A stretch of DNA of 64,000 bases from Diphasiastrum complanatum (lineage: Eukaryota > Streptophyta > Lycopodiopsida > Lycopodiales > Lycopodiaceae): contig CM055108.1 of the NCBI GenBank assembly GCA_029204225.1, forward strand, positions 24,387,670 to 24,451,669, read 5' to 3'. Every line of letters begins with the position of its first letter. Within the stretch, counting starts at the first letter, position 1. The notes under the pieces were generated by a model. The model was not told the DNA's origin. It was given only the letters and a program-made list of their open reading frames with translations, and did not search any database. Below are positions 44,455 to 55,717 of this stretch, in pieces. Made by a program: the position numbers and the translations under genes.

Positions 44455-45953
44455 TGTTGGAAAGAGGTGTATAAAAGATAGGTCAAATAAGAATCGAATA
44501 AAAATATTTCGAACGACAAGAAAGAAAACCTAGTGTGCGCAGGGGAATAAACTATCTTCCTGTTTCTTCATGCATGACTGCGCCTATCAATTTTGAACAA
44601 AACAATAGTGATAGAAATTGTTGGAAAGAGGTGTGTGAAAGATAGGTCGAACTCGAAAAGAAAAGAATTCGAATAAAAAGAATTCGAACAACAAGAAAGA
44701 AAACTTATCAAGCGCAGTGAAATAAACTATCTTTCTCTTTCTTTATGCATGACTACGCCTATCAATTTCGAACAAAACAATAGTGATAGAAATCACGTTC
44801 GATCTTATAGTAACTAACTTTGAAATCATTAGTACTACAGTGATTATGTAGCCAAACATTAACCATCAAAACATCAGACACATAATTTGTTGCGAAACAT
44901 TAGACAAATAATTAGTCGCGAAGAACTACAGAAACACATATATTCTGAGACGAGACTGAATGCAATAAGAAGATAGTATTGATTCAGCAAAACATATGTA
45001 AATGAGTACAACAAGTTGCGGATCGGAGCCGCGTACTCTAAGCTATCTCTGAGCGTCTAAAATGTAAGTCTGAATTAAGTGCAACTACTGATAAGCATAA
45101 GTGCAATAGCAATCTCTAATCAACTCTAAAGAACTGAGCTAGAATGCTCAAGAGTGTACAAGCTCGCAGGCTTGAGAGAGAGAGAGAGCTAACTATTCGA
45201 TACTTGATCCTCTTCTATTTCTTATCCCTTCCATAAGAGGGCCAACCTGCTTGTATTGAAATGAAGAGAAAGTGTACACAATAATTCGAAACTAGCAGTA
45301 TATATAGTGGATTCTAGGGCTTTGGCCTCAAATCCTATTGGCCAATTTCTACCCTAAGTATTTGAAATTCAAAAAGTGGAGTAAACCCATTCAAAAATTG
45401 GAGAGAACCAATTTGAATTTTGGTACCCTTTTTTATTCACTAACTTGACTATTAGGCCCTACGACATTAAAAGTCATGCCAAAAGGCCTAAAGTTCTTTT
45501 ATCAACTTCTAACTAATCAATTATCTATATGATCATCGGATTGGACTTACACATGTAGGGTGAATCTCTCCAATAAAACTTCCTTCGCTTGAGGCACCAA
45601 CTTAAGAAATTCTCCCAATGTAATATCCATTTTACTAGATAGAATATTCACGATCAGTTCTATTTGCACTTTAGGTCCAGTCATTTTGAAGGTCAAAAGT
45701 GTCATCCAGTTGGTTGTGATGTGCTGGCATCCATCTAGTTAGGACTTCTCAGAAACTACTTGCTGATGGATTAATGCAAGTCGGTGGCTTTGGTCATAAA
45801 CAGTCTGTCTGCATAAATGAACATAAACTGTCACTGTGAGCCGTTTCAAGTAGTTATGCAGACTGTGTAAAAACACGAAGAAAACTGCAGGTCTGGATAA
45901 AAGTTGCACCAAAATTAAAATGTCGATTAGTCGATTAGTGAGAGAATAATTCA
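44455..45953 (-). repeat. Copia LTR shared by two elements
   Basis: About 1.5 kb. The left edge TGTTGG adjoins the primer site of the left element; the right edge (TTCA) adjoins GGGGGAGCG, the polypurine tract of the copia element to the right (minus strand, at 45955-45965). One LTR is thus both 5' LTR and 3' LTR. It includes a 164-bp tandem duplication (44456-44619 and 44620 to about 44790) and a (GA) patch. Confidence 0.72.
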
Positions 45954-45963
45954 ACGCTCCCCC

Positions 45964-46887
45964 TTAATCTGAATCCATGAATGCCTTGACCTTTAAACTT
46001 AGTTCTACACAAAATTTCATGTGTGCATCCAAGCTTAATGCTTTAGTAAAAATATCAGTAGTCATATCTTGCGTTCGATAGTACTGCAATCTGACCTCTT
46101 TGTTGAAAACTTTGCTTCTGACATACTGATACTTAAGTTCAATGTGCTTACTCCTAGAATGAAATCTAGGGTTGGCTGACAAGGAAATGGCACTTTGATT
46201 ATCACAAAATAATAATGTCGAAGCATATTGACTCAGACTGATATATGAGAGTAAGTTTCTCAACCAAATTGCTTCCTTAGTAGCTTGTGAGGTTGCGATA
46301 TACTCTGATTCTATAGAAGATAGTGAGACTGTTCCAGGAAATTGGACCATTGTTAAGGAAGAATGTAGATCCAAAAGTAGATTTATGAGTGTCTATATCT
46401 CCTGCCCAACTTGCATCTGTGTAACCATTGAGTAAATTGAGTTTGTCATTGTTGACTGCTCCATAACAAATGCAAAAGTCCATAGTAGTTATACCAAGGT
46501 TGGTCATATAATGACTTAGGGAGCGTAATCTGACAAGCGTCCATGTCTGGTTTTTGATAAGAGATGAATATTCTTTATCCATAGCTTCTTTCCAGATATC
46601 GGAATCAGGCTGACTGAGTGCCTCTTTGACCGTAGTCGGCTCCTGAACAAGATAGGCTGTAGACTCGTCAATATACCTGATAGGTGGTTTGCTACTTCTT
46701 CATGATCTTCTGGGGTATAGAGGAAGTCGATCACTTTCATCATGCTGAGTTGCTGAACTGCAACATCATCATCTTCGGATTCGTCATTGATATGTCGTTC
46801 GTCGAAAGTAGATGAGCTTGGACCTTCGATAGGAATAGTCGACTGAGGAACTAGGAAGTTTAGCTTGGGAAACCTCAACGTCAACAA
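45964..46887 (-). pseudogene. Copia RT/RNase H remnant, RT core deleted
   Basis: On the minus strand: the linker before RT (SESDD-like acidic stretch, NHLSGIL), then EYSSLIKNQTWTLV, at which point about 200 codons of RT are missing. It resumes at LRSLSHYMTNLGI and YTDASWAGDIDTHKSTFG, then SLSSIESEYIATSQATKEAIWLRNLL, FCDNQSAISLSANPRFHSRSKHIE, and ends FMDSD with TAA next to the polypurine tract. A one-base shift separates two of the frames near 46330. The catalytic YVDD is lost. Confidence 0.85.
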
Positions 46888-46899
46888 TTTGGAATTGTT

Positions 46900-47450
46900 G
46901 CAAAAGCTTAATATGGTGCAAGGTCTACTTTTTGTTGATGATCAAAAGCACCAATTATGCAAAGGTTGCATCTTTGGCAAGTAGCACAGGGAAAAATTTA
47001 AGAAGGGTGGTGCTCAAAGGGCAAAGGGTAAGTTGGATCTCATTCATTCTAACTTGTGTGGCCCCATGAAGATGATGTAGAATAAAAGATCTTTTTACTT
47101 CATGACATTCATTGATGGTTACTCTAGAATGTCTTGGATCTAATTTCTTCAGAAAAGAGTCAAAAGCTTTTGAAAGATCCAAATCTTTCAAGCGATTGTG
47201 GAAACTCAAACATGACGAAAAGCTAAATAGCAGGTGGTGAGCATGCATTAGATGAATTCAATGACTTTTTAAAAGAACGTACAATCAAAAGATAGCCCAC
47301 TCCATTCTATATGCCACAACACAATGGTCCATGGAAGACAAGATCGAATACATGAAAAAGCGCAACACTTGGAAACTTGTGGATCTCTCTATAGGTAAAA
47401 AGCCTCCCATGTGGGCCTAGAGCTAGAATAGTAAGGATGCCACCTCATAT
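46900..47450 (+). pseudogene. Copia integrase fragment, opposite strand
   Basis: Plus-strand remnant with KHQLCKGCIFGK, a stop, then KGKLDLIHSNLCGPM, YFMTFIDGYSRMSW, and later KDSPLHSICHNTM. These are the zinc-finger end and first catalytic region of copia integrase, with stops throughout. Confidence 0.7.
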
Positions 47451-47836
47451 GTTCCATGCATCACGTACTATGTATGCCCCCAAGTTCCTTTTGGTCTTGA
47501 GGGGTTTCCACGCCCTCCTCTAATTTGATTTTCATTATGTTGAAATCCATCTTGAGTTCTCTCTTGCTTTTTGTGTTTACTACTCCATAGCTACTTTTCA
47601 GAAGCTTTCATGGTGTGCTTTCTATGTTGTTAAGATACTCCAAAGTTAGGCCTTGGATTTTGTCATGGTATTAGAGCAGGTTATGTTGACTGTGGTGTTG
47701 TGAAAGCTATAACTTGTTTTGATCAGATTTCTACTATCCTTGGAGAGGAGCTTATCTTGGAATTGGGCTCACTTTCTATAAGAGCATATGATCTCTCTTC
47801 TATTTGCATGGTTGGAGTATTGTTGACACACAAACA

Positions 47837-47838
<2 letters not shown>

Positions 47839-47905
<67 letters not shown>
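47839..47905. repeat. C32 homopolymer followed by (AC)17
   Basis: Cytosines from 47839 to 47870, then AC repeats to about 47904. Assembly length may be unreliable here. On the minus strand the G run could form G-quadruplex structure. Confidence 0.95.
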
Positions 47906-47907
<2 letters not shown>

Positions 47908-48209
47908 GAGAACAAAAAGAGAACATTATAGAGTCGATTATATCCTATTCCATAATGTCACCACATGCTCCCTCCCCGCGGCATTTGGGCTTTCTTGTGG
48001 AACTTCCAACGAAAAACATTTGAACCACGCCTTTAACGGAAGAAAACAATTTTGGAAGGAAATTTTTTGGAGTTTTCTAGAGCAGTTTAAGCTTAAGTTG
48101 GGCGATTTCTTTAGTGGAGAATCCAGTGCAAGTGCTGATTGGATCTTGGACAAGGGCTAGGACAACCATTTAGGGGGATAGTTTCAAATCTAGAAGCTGA
48201 GGGTTATTG

Positions 48210-48460
48210 AGCAAGTGGTTGCATATTGGTAATAAATGGGTATACATAATTAAATATCATGCAGATGGATCTATTACCAAATACAAGGCAAGACTAGTTG
48301 TTAAAGGCTATGCTCAAAGAAAATGAATAGATCATAAAGATACATTTGCACCTATTGAAAACAGACTACTTTGAGACTCATGTTTATCTTAGCAGCTGAG
48401 TTTGGATGGAAAGTTAATCAGATAGATGTTAAATCTAGATTTCTATTGACACCTTTGATG
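48210..48460 (+). pseudogene. Copia reverse transcriptase fragment
   Basis: NKWVYIIKYHADGSI, then KYKARLVVKGYAQRK, and HKDTFAPI are blocks from the N-terminal part of copia RT. Stops follow at once. It lies about 800 bp beyond the integrase fragment and may belong to the same decayed copy. Confidence 0.75.
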
Positions 48461-48954
48461 AAGAAATATACTCCATTCAAGTACTTGAGTATCATTGGCC
48501 TATTAAAATTTGGTTGCCAATGCAAATTCAACTTGTCAAGTAATCGGGCTAGGTTAAAAGAGCCCCTATGTGAAAAAAGATTTTGCTATCTCATGTGCCC
48601 CATGGTGACTCTGAAAGGCGAAAAGGTTCTTTGCTAAGACTGCTAAAAACGTAGAATAGGTGACCCAACCGTTTTCAAAGGTGATTATGTTTTGTAGATG
48701 CAAATTCTGCTTCGTAACGATCTTGTGAAAAAAGCTTAGGTTCGAAAATATTAATTTTGTTTTTTAAATGCAGATCCACACCTATGACCCTTTATCAGGT
48801 AGATAACTCTATCTGCCCGACACATTCCATAATACGTAATACCCTGCATTTTGATGAAGGACTTCGATTGGTACCGTATTTGAAACCACCCTTTACCTTT
48901 CCCTAAAAGAAGACTAATGATATTCACTTTTATAGATATTCTCCCATTGGACTA
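48461..48954. other. Unassigned stretch
   Basis: No gene. A repeated phrase ATCTGCCCGAC (48811) also occurs as CTGCCCGACGTC near 40800, suggesting shared element sequence. Confidence 0.35.
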
Positions 48955-49351
48955 GTGGTGGCCAGAAATGATCATGTGAGCGTTCGAAGCCACCCGTGGT
49001 CATCTGACTGCCACCCGCCATCCTGGACTGCTCCACCAGCCTGGCCTACGGGAAAAAGGAGAGAGAGAAGGAGAGATTCTTTTTCTGTACATAGATTGAT
49101 AGCTTGGATCAGAGTTTGGTGGCTTGATCGCCTCCCACTACCTGTTGATTCGATCGTTTCTTCTTGTGTTTTTCTGTCAAATCTGATTGATCCGTGTTTG
49201 TACTTGGCAATCCTTAGTGCTCCAAATTTGACAATAGTGCCTTTATCTATTCCTTGGGCGTGAGCAACTGCTCGCTTTCTTCTCTTACACCTGAACCACA
49301 TTTCTGGCCGGTGCTTGGATCTTTGGCAGGGCCCTTTGCTGCATTTCGGAT
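48955..49351 (+). other. Candidate 5' UTR exon of a host gene
   Basis: Compared with the flanks it is GC- and pyrimidine-rich, with a strong GTAAGT donor at 49352. No ATG-started frame runs into the donor, so it is best read as a 5' UTR exon. The upstream edge is not defined. Intron 1 would run to 51200 (1849 bp), with T-rich, element-free sequence. Confidence 0.4.
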
Positions 49352-51200
49352 GTAAGTATCACTGTGTTTTCTTATTTTTCCTGTTGTATTTGCAGTGCAT
49401 ACTGTTGCAGCTTTTTTACTGGTTGGAGTCATCCTCCTCCTCTTTATAGGTTACTGTTTAGTATTTATTTCTTATGGATGGAAGAAATAAAGCACGAAAA
49501 TGGTTATGATAGAAACGTATTTTTTAAGATACAATAGCCCCTTGTTTGCGGATGAATTTGCTTCTCAGTGCCGCAATGCTTATTTTCTACTTTTTCTAGA
49601 TTTTGAGTTTTTTTATTGATGTTTTCAGATCTTACTCTTTGTACTTACTGTTTAGATTTGTTTATGTGATATGTCATATTTGATTGTGCTTCTTGCAGTT
49701 TGCACCAGGAAACTATTATTCTATTTAGACCATATTTTCTCTTGTTTCTACAGTATTTTGTTTGGTTCTTGGCTGATTTTAATTTGGAAAAGCTACTATC
49801 AACTTTTTGAGCTGTAAAATATAGAAATAGAAGGCATTTTTTAAGTTAAGAAAGTGCGCATGGATTTTGTGATCATTTAACTTGGTGAATTGGAATTTTT
49901 AGTCATTGTTTGATCTGATAGAAATATCTCACAGTATTTTATATACCATTTTAAGCGATAGGAGGACCAAACTCTTGTGTGTAATACGAATGTTCATGAT
50001 CTCGTCTGACGATTTTTAAGTGACAATCCGAATATTTGCATCTATTTCACTAAGTGATTTTAATTGGCACGAATTTGCTTGTTACTTATTTTGATTGCTA
50101 ACAGTATGTGGCTCCGTAGTAGACCTAAATTTTTTATCACTAGTCCTTTGTGGGATGTTGGTGGTTAGTATCTCCTCTGCAACTAAATCAGTTGACTCAA
50201 ACCTAGCAATTCATCAGTGTGACTTTGCTTATCTCACATTGAAGTTGCTGCTTTGAAGTTTCATAACATGCATTCTGTTTCATAAAGTTCTATCAAGATC
50301 AAAGTGCACTCTCTTTAGTTTCATACTTGTAGAAGCTCCGCATCAACGTCATTTTATCCTGAATTTCAATGTCAACAGATGTTTGTTAAGTATACACAGA
50401 ACACAGCTATTTTACATTCTTATGTACTGTTTATGGTTAGAATTACTATTTTTGTCCACAAAGCGCAAGTGCTTTTTCTCTTCAGATTATCACTTCTATG
50501 AGAAAGAAATAGAAGTAAGCTTTTTGCCAAGGAAGTAATTTCACTGTCTTATCAGGAAGATCATATATTATAGTTTGAATTTGTTGTCGAAATCAGTGGA
50601 TGCATGCAAAATATAGCTGAAACCAGACAGTTTTTGTGTTGTATTTATAGAAGAAGGGAATGTAGCAGTCCATTGATTGCTGCTTCTGTTGGTTTTGAAA
50701 CATTTTTAAACCTTAAAATCTTATGTTTTTGAATGTGCTGTGTAGGTCTAGCTCCATTTGAATAAGTTACAAGCCCTAGCAGGATGCTATAGTCCTTGTC
50801 ACATTTAAACCTGAGCATGCAATAAAGAAATTGGTATTTTTAATTGCCAACCTCTAGGCCCTGCTTTTTATGCAGGGCATTAAAGATTCATTTACGAAAC
50901 TGTCAAGCCTAGATGTTTTTGGGTCGTTCTATCAGAAGTGTAATTCAAAGAGTCCATTATAAGTTATTCTGTTAAATGTTATTAGCTTCACTCCTTGTGT
51001 GAACTTGGTTTGCAATTGTGAAGGTTTTTGTTTTATCTAAAGCTTCTTACCGGTTTCATGTCGTGCTACCCTCAGTTCACTTTCTTGTGCAGCTTTACAT
51101 ACTTCTATGATGCTGAGTGAGCAAACAAATATTTTACTTCATGAGTAGGAAGTCTTTCCCTTCACAAAGTTTTTGATCTTTAAGAATTTTTTGGCTGCAG

Positions 51201-51348
51201 CTCATGTGATCGAAGAGAGCAAACTGGCTTTTTGGCGATGTGGGAGCGGAGAGAAGACAATGAGACACCAACAGTGGTCACTGCCAAGCCCATAGTTCTA
51301 CCGGAGAGGGAAAACTCTGCAAATAGGCTTGTCTACAAGCTGGTTCGA
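51201..51348 (+). CDS. First coding exon of an unrecognised host gene
   Basis: A 148-bp exon after TTGGCTGCAG and before GTATGT (51349). The likely start is ATG 51238, giving MWERREDNETPTVVTAKPIVLPERENSANRLVYKLVR and an exon end in phase 0. The next good exon (55519) also starts in phase 0. The peptide is charged and Thr/Pro-containing, with no domain recognised. Good splice sites at both ends and higher GC than surroundings support it. Confidence 0.5.
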
Positions 51349-54300
51349 GTATGTCAGCTGATGATCCCTAATATAAGATTCAAAATTTGCTTCTCTTACT
51401 TTGAATGGTTCAAGACAAATGTGGATTAGGTACCCAAGATTTGCTGCTCTTTGACTCACCTTTTACGTTCTTGTGAAGAGCATCTTCTGATGTCTACATG
51501 CTGGTGAAATTTAACGGGCCATGTGGTGATAGATTGAAAAACTTATAACTGTTTCAATTTCGTTTCAAGATTGAATATAAGAGTGATCCATTCAGGTAGC
51601 TTGCTTTGTTGGGGTCGATATGTTATGGTTGTGGCACTTGTGCATATGCATATCTATTCGGTCTTATATGGGTTACTATTACTCACACACAAAACATAGG
51701 CGTTCATAGATCTAATGCAACCATGTATGTATAATCGTGTGACATAAAATGTACATCAATCATGTTTGGTGAGTGTAGATGTGTTTATCCTCATACTTTG
51801 ATATTGTCTTAGTGGCCTTTCGTTTTTATTTTCAATTCTCATGTTTTTCCATAATTGTGATTGTTTTGTATAATTATGCTTATTTATATAATCTTTGTAC
51901 ACCTAACCTAACAGAGGTTGTAGACATAACCTAAGAGAGGGTTTTGTTTTCTTAACCTTTACCCCTCGATTCTTTTATAAGTTTGTGTCGAGTTCCTTCA
52001 ATCTGGGTGAAGTCTTGTGCTCCTTGTTGATCTTTTTTTTTGTGTGTGAGTTCTTTGTTCTATTCCAGCTTGGGCTATGGACATAAGATTCGCATCAGTA
52101 TGGACATTATTAGGAGCTTTATTATTTTTGGCTCCTCAATCATTATCACTCTCATGGTAATTTACTTAATTCGACCCAAGGTCCGTGTTTTTGTAGTTAG
52201 TGGATAAGGTTGACTGACTAGGGTCGATGCCATTGACCTAATGGGAGGGTGGAAACCCTATTGGGGCCCATCAACATGATTTGTTAGCGCGTCAGAAGGT
52301 TTCCTCTAGGCTTCAAAATAGGATGAGCAATTTCCACCCATTTCACTCAACCCATAACTTTTTTTGCGTCTCTTAAGTATCTTCCTTGCAATATGCCATA
52401 CTACTATTGATCTACAACTTATATCTATAATTTCAGGTTGTGTAGTTTCGATTTGTCAATCATGGAGACTAGGCCATCATGAGGCTGAAAGAATATTTAG
52501 ATGACTGTAGTGCTCATTCCCAGAGACGATGGGATGAGACTTTGGCTCATACTTGGAGTGAGTGGCGGGGCTAGGGACCAAAGGCGATGGGATGAAAATA
52601 TTGCTTGGTTCAATATTCAGCTTGCAACTTCTGCTTCTACTCGTCACATCTACAACCAAGGCACATGTCTCTTTAGATGAGGTTCTATCACTGTTAACTA
52701 TAAATGAGACATTACCCGTTGTGTCTACACGAGTTTGATGGGTTGTGGGATATTCTATATGTGGTTACTAGAGGTACAACATCTATCATGAGGCACAAGC
52801 ATGTATAGATGGGACACACATAAATTAATGATGCATAGTCTATAGGGCATATGATGTTCCAGATGTAGTGTTGGCACATGATTTGTGTCATGGGGCACAA
52901 GCATGTGCAGATGAGAGAGACAAAGGTTCATTCAAATGCTCGTGGGTCTCACAACTGAACTAGGTGAAAATGTTTCACAACTCATCTGCATGTAGATTCC
53001 TCTACTCCTCTAGTGGTTCTTAAACTTGCCAGTCTTCCAACACTATTTATTATAGTCACTTCTCACTCAAAATGGTATCTTAGAATAATTTTGCTCATAT
53101 GATCTTGGATATTATGATTCGTGCTGTGATTACTATTGAGGTTGCTATTCCCACATCAAAAGCATGTGTGGCTGTATAGTACTTACTGATGTATAACATT
53201 GATGGTCAATATGACTAGCTTGGGAGCTTTTTGAGTTAGTTCTTGTTGATGCTATCTGGAATTTCACATCAAAAGTATGCTTTAGAGCAAACTATCTTGT
53301 TGTTGGATGCTAAGCATGTGTGTTGTTGATTGGCATTAGGATTTCTTTGCACCTATGGATCTATTCTTACTTAATGATATGACTAACTTGGGAGGCATTT
53401 GAGCTAGTCTTGTGAATTCATGGTCCCTGCAAATAGCTTGGGATTTCTGAACACCTCTAGACCCATCTTTTGCCTACTAGCATTTGACATTCCTAGTATA
53501 TACGACTAGCTTGACATTTTCTTTCTTTAGCACTCTTGGTCAGTTGAAGTGGCATAGTGGGACATAGTCACAATGAATTGCAACTTTAATCCTTATGAAC
53601 CAATTCGAAATGAGTTTTTGACAAGTGGTTTATTTGGGGAAAACTTTTAGTTCCCATGTGTCTTTTGGGTGGCACAATGAATAGAGTTGCTGATTATTAT
53701 AGGTACAAAAGTGATTCTAATCTTCTAATAAGTGATTGCAATCACAAGTTCCAAATGATCAGAATTCAAAGTTGGTTAACCAGTAATTTTAAATTTTGAA
53801 TATTTAAATCCTTCATATGGGTAGTTTAAATTTTAATTAGTTACCAGTCCAATATATTCATCGATTTCGATGTCCATAAGATCTTTGTGGGGGGGGACTC
53901 ATGAAAGAGCTCATGTGTAGAGGGGCTTACGCGATGCAAGAGAGTAGATTGTCCTTTGCATAGACCTGGATGTTTTGTTGATTGTAGACTGATTGCTGAT
54001 CATGGGTGTCTGATCAAGGAGGAGTGTTGGAGATATGGTTGTCACATCCATTGTGGAAAAAATCATGACTTCTCACAAGTTGTTGATGATGTGCATATCG
54101 GTGATTATAATTTAGTAGTTAGCTATGTTACATATCTATGATTAATCACATTTTGACCCTTGTGATGGTTCATTTAGTGTATGAGCGATAATTTGATGTA
54201 CTTGCAATGTACTTACTGTAATAAATGACCAAATAGGCCAATGTGCTTTTAAATTTAAATAACGTGGTCTAGGGGACTGAGTGTTTTTACACACTAGTGG

Positions 54301-55518
54301 TTTGTCTCGCTCATCATTCTCATATTTGGTAATAAAAGCATTGAATGTTTTTGTCTTGTGACTTGAATGAATGCTATGGGCTTTGATCTTTAACTTGTTT
54401 TCTTTTTTCCTTTCCTCGTGTCCTTTTCATCCATCAACTAGCACTTGATAAGTCATTTTATCCTCAATGTGAGCTGACAACTCCCTCAAGTGCTAGTGGG
54501 GCATCAATCCTCAGCTAATGACTACTAGCTTGCATGAGCCTCTCTAGTTGCGTGGCATCCCTGACGTTAGGCCTCTTATTCCAATGGTTTATTTTTGTAG
54601 TTACAACTTTACTCCTTTGGGCATGTAATGTTTTATGAGCCTCTTTTCCTTAAACAAAGAGAAATCTAGTTTGTATGTGATCTTGAGGCATCAAACCATT
54701 GCCACATGTCTATGAAGGACTGATGTGATAGGGTTTGTTGGTTCTCATCTTTGCCTTCCTTTTTTCTCTATTCTCATTCTTTGTATTGCAGCCCATGGTC
54801 TCTAAGATCTTATGTTCTTTGTGCCCATTGGCAATCTTCCGAGGCTTTAGCTTTTAAGCATGAAAATTGGCTGTTCTCTAATGGTTTTGTACATGGATAT
54901 CTCGTGTATTGACTATCCCTACCTAGACCATGTTCATTGTTGGTGATTGTGTGCGGGTTACTCCATTTGCTTAAGATGGTTAGCAATGACCTTTTGTAGA
55001 ACATTGTATGTGCTCCTTATTTCGGTAGTGCTTTATCTGCTTCATGGGGAATGCCCATCGTTGGGTGGTGAACAAGTCCTTGGTTAATCAATTTGTTTGC
55101 GCATTTGTTCTTCTACACATCTACAAAAAATCGGTCTGGTAAGCCTCTTATGATGTCGCTCATCTTATGCAAAATTCTTAATCCTGTTGATATTGTGTAC
55201 TTCCTTTCAAATTCATCTAGTTTGGGAAATTCTTTCTTGAACATTCAGTATAAATAATCAAAGTTTAAAAAATCACTCTCTTTTCAATTAAAACAATTAT
55301 CTTGTTCTATCATTCAACTAGTTGTGATTAAGGTTTTCTATCTCATCATTCTTAGAATATTTTGTGGTAGATTGCACTTTTGAGAAGTGGTTGACTGACG
55401 TAGGTCCTATTGGATTCGTTGTATAGATGTTTGGTCATATTGCTCGTTCATTCAGGGTAAGCTTTTGGTAGTTTTAAGAAGATTATAAGGATTTAACTTT
55501 TGTTTTGTACTTGTGTAG
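51349..55518. other. Intron or intergenic DNA, nothing recognised
   Basis: About 4.2 kb, AT-rich, no gene or element end identified. Additional exons could be missed. The frame at 53956-54141 has no splice support. Confidence 0.4.
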
Positions 55519-55717
55519 GTTGGGGATGATGGAACGGTCCTTCCTGCGACGGAGGATGAGGTTATGCAAGTGGAATCCTTGGTTGAAGGAGACTCTGTTC
55601 TTGCACCATCGGATGCAGAGGCGAGTGATGCCATTTTGGAAAATGAACAAGATAATGAAGCAAGTGAGGACAGACAAGATTCTACAGATCAAGATGATGA
55701 AAAAGAAGATCCAGAAT
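55519..55717 (+). CDS. Acidic exon of an unrecognised host gene
   Basis: A 199-bp exon with TTGTGTAG acceptor and GTGAGT donor (55718), starting in phase 0 and ending in phase 1. It encodes about 66 residues, strongly acidic (for example EGDSVLAPSDAEASD, then QDNEASEDRQDSTDQDDEKED). Such acidic low-complexity tracts are common in nuclear and chromatin proteins, but nothing specific is recognisable. It is probably part of the gene with the exon at 51201. Confidence 0.5.

Noticed and set aside
47700-48160. Frames with Pro and Thr-His runs
   Set aside because: Product of the C32/(AC)n tract, no protein similarity.
53956-54141. Cys/His-containing 61-codon frame
   Set aside because: Irregular Cys spacing, no splice sites matching neighbours, not supported as an exon.
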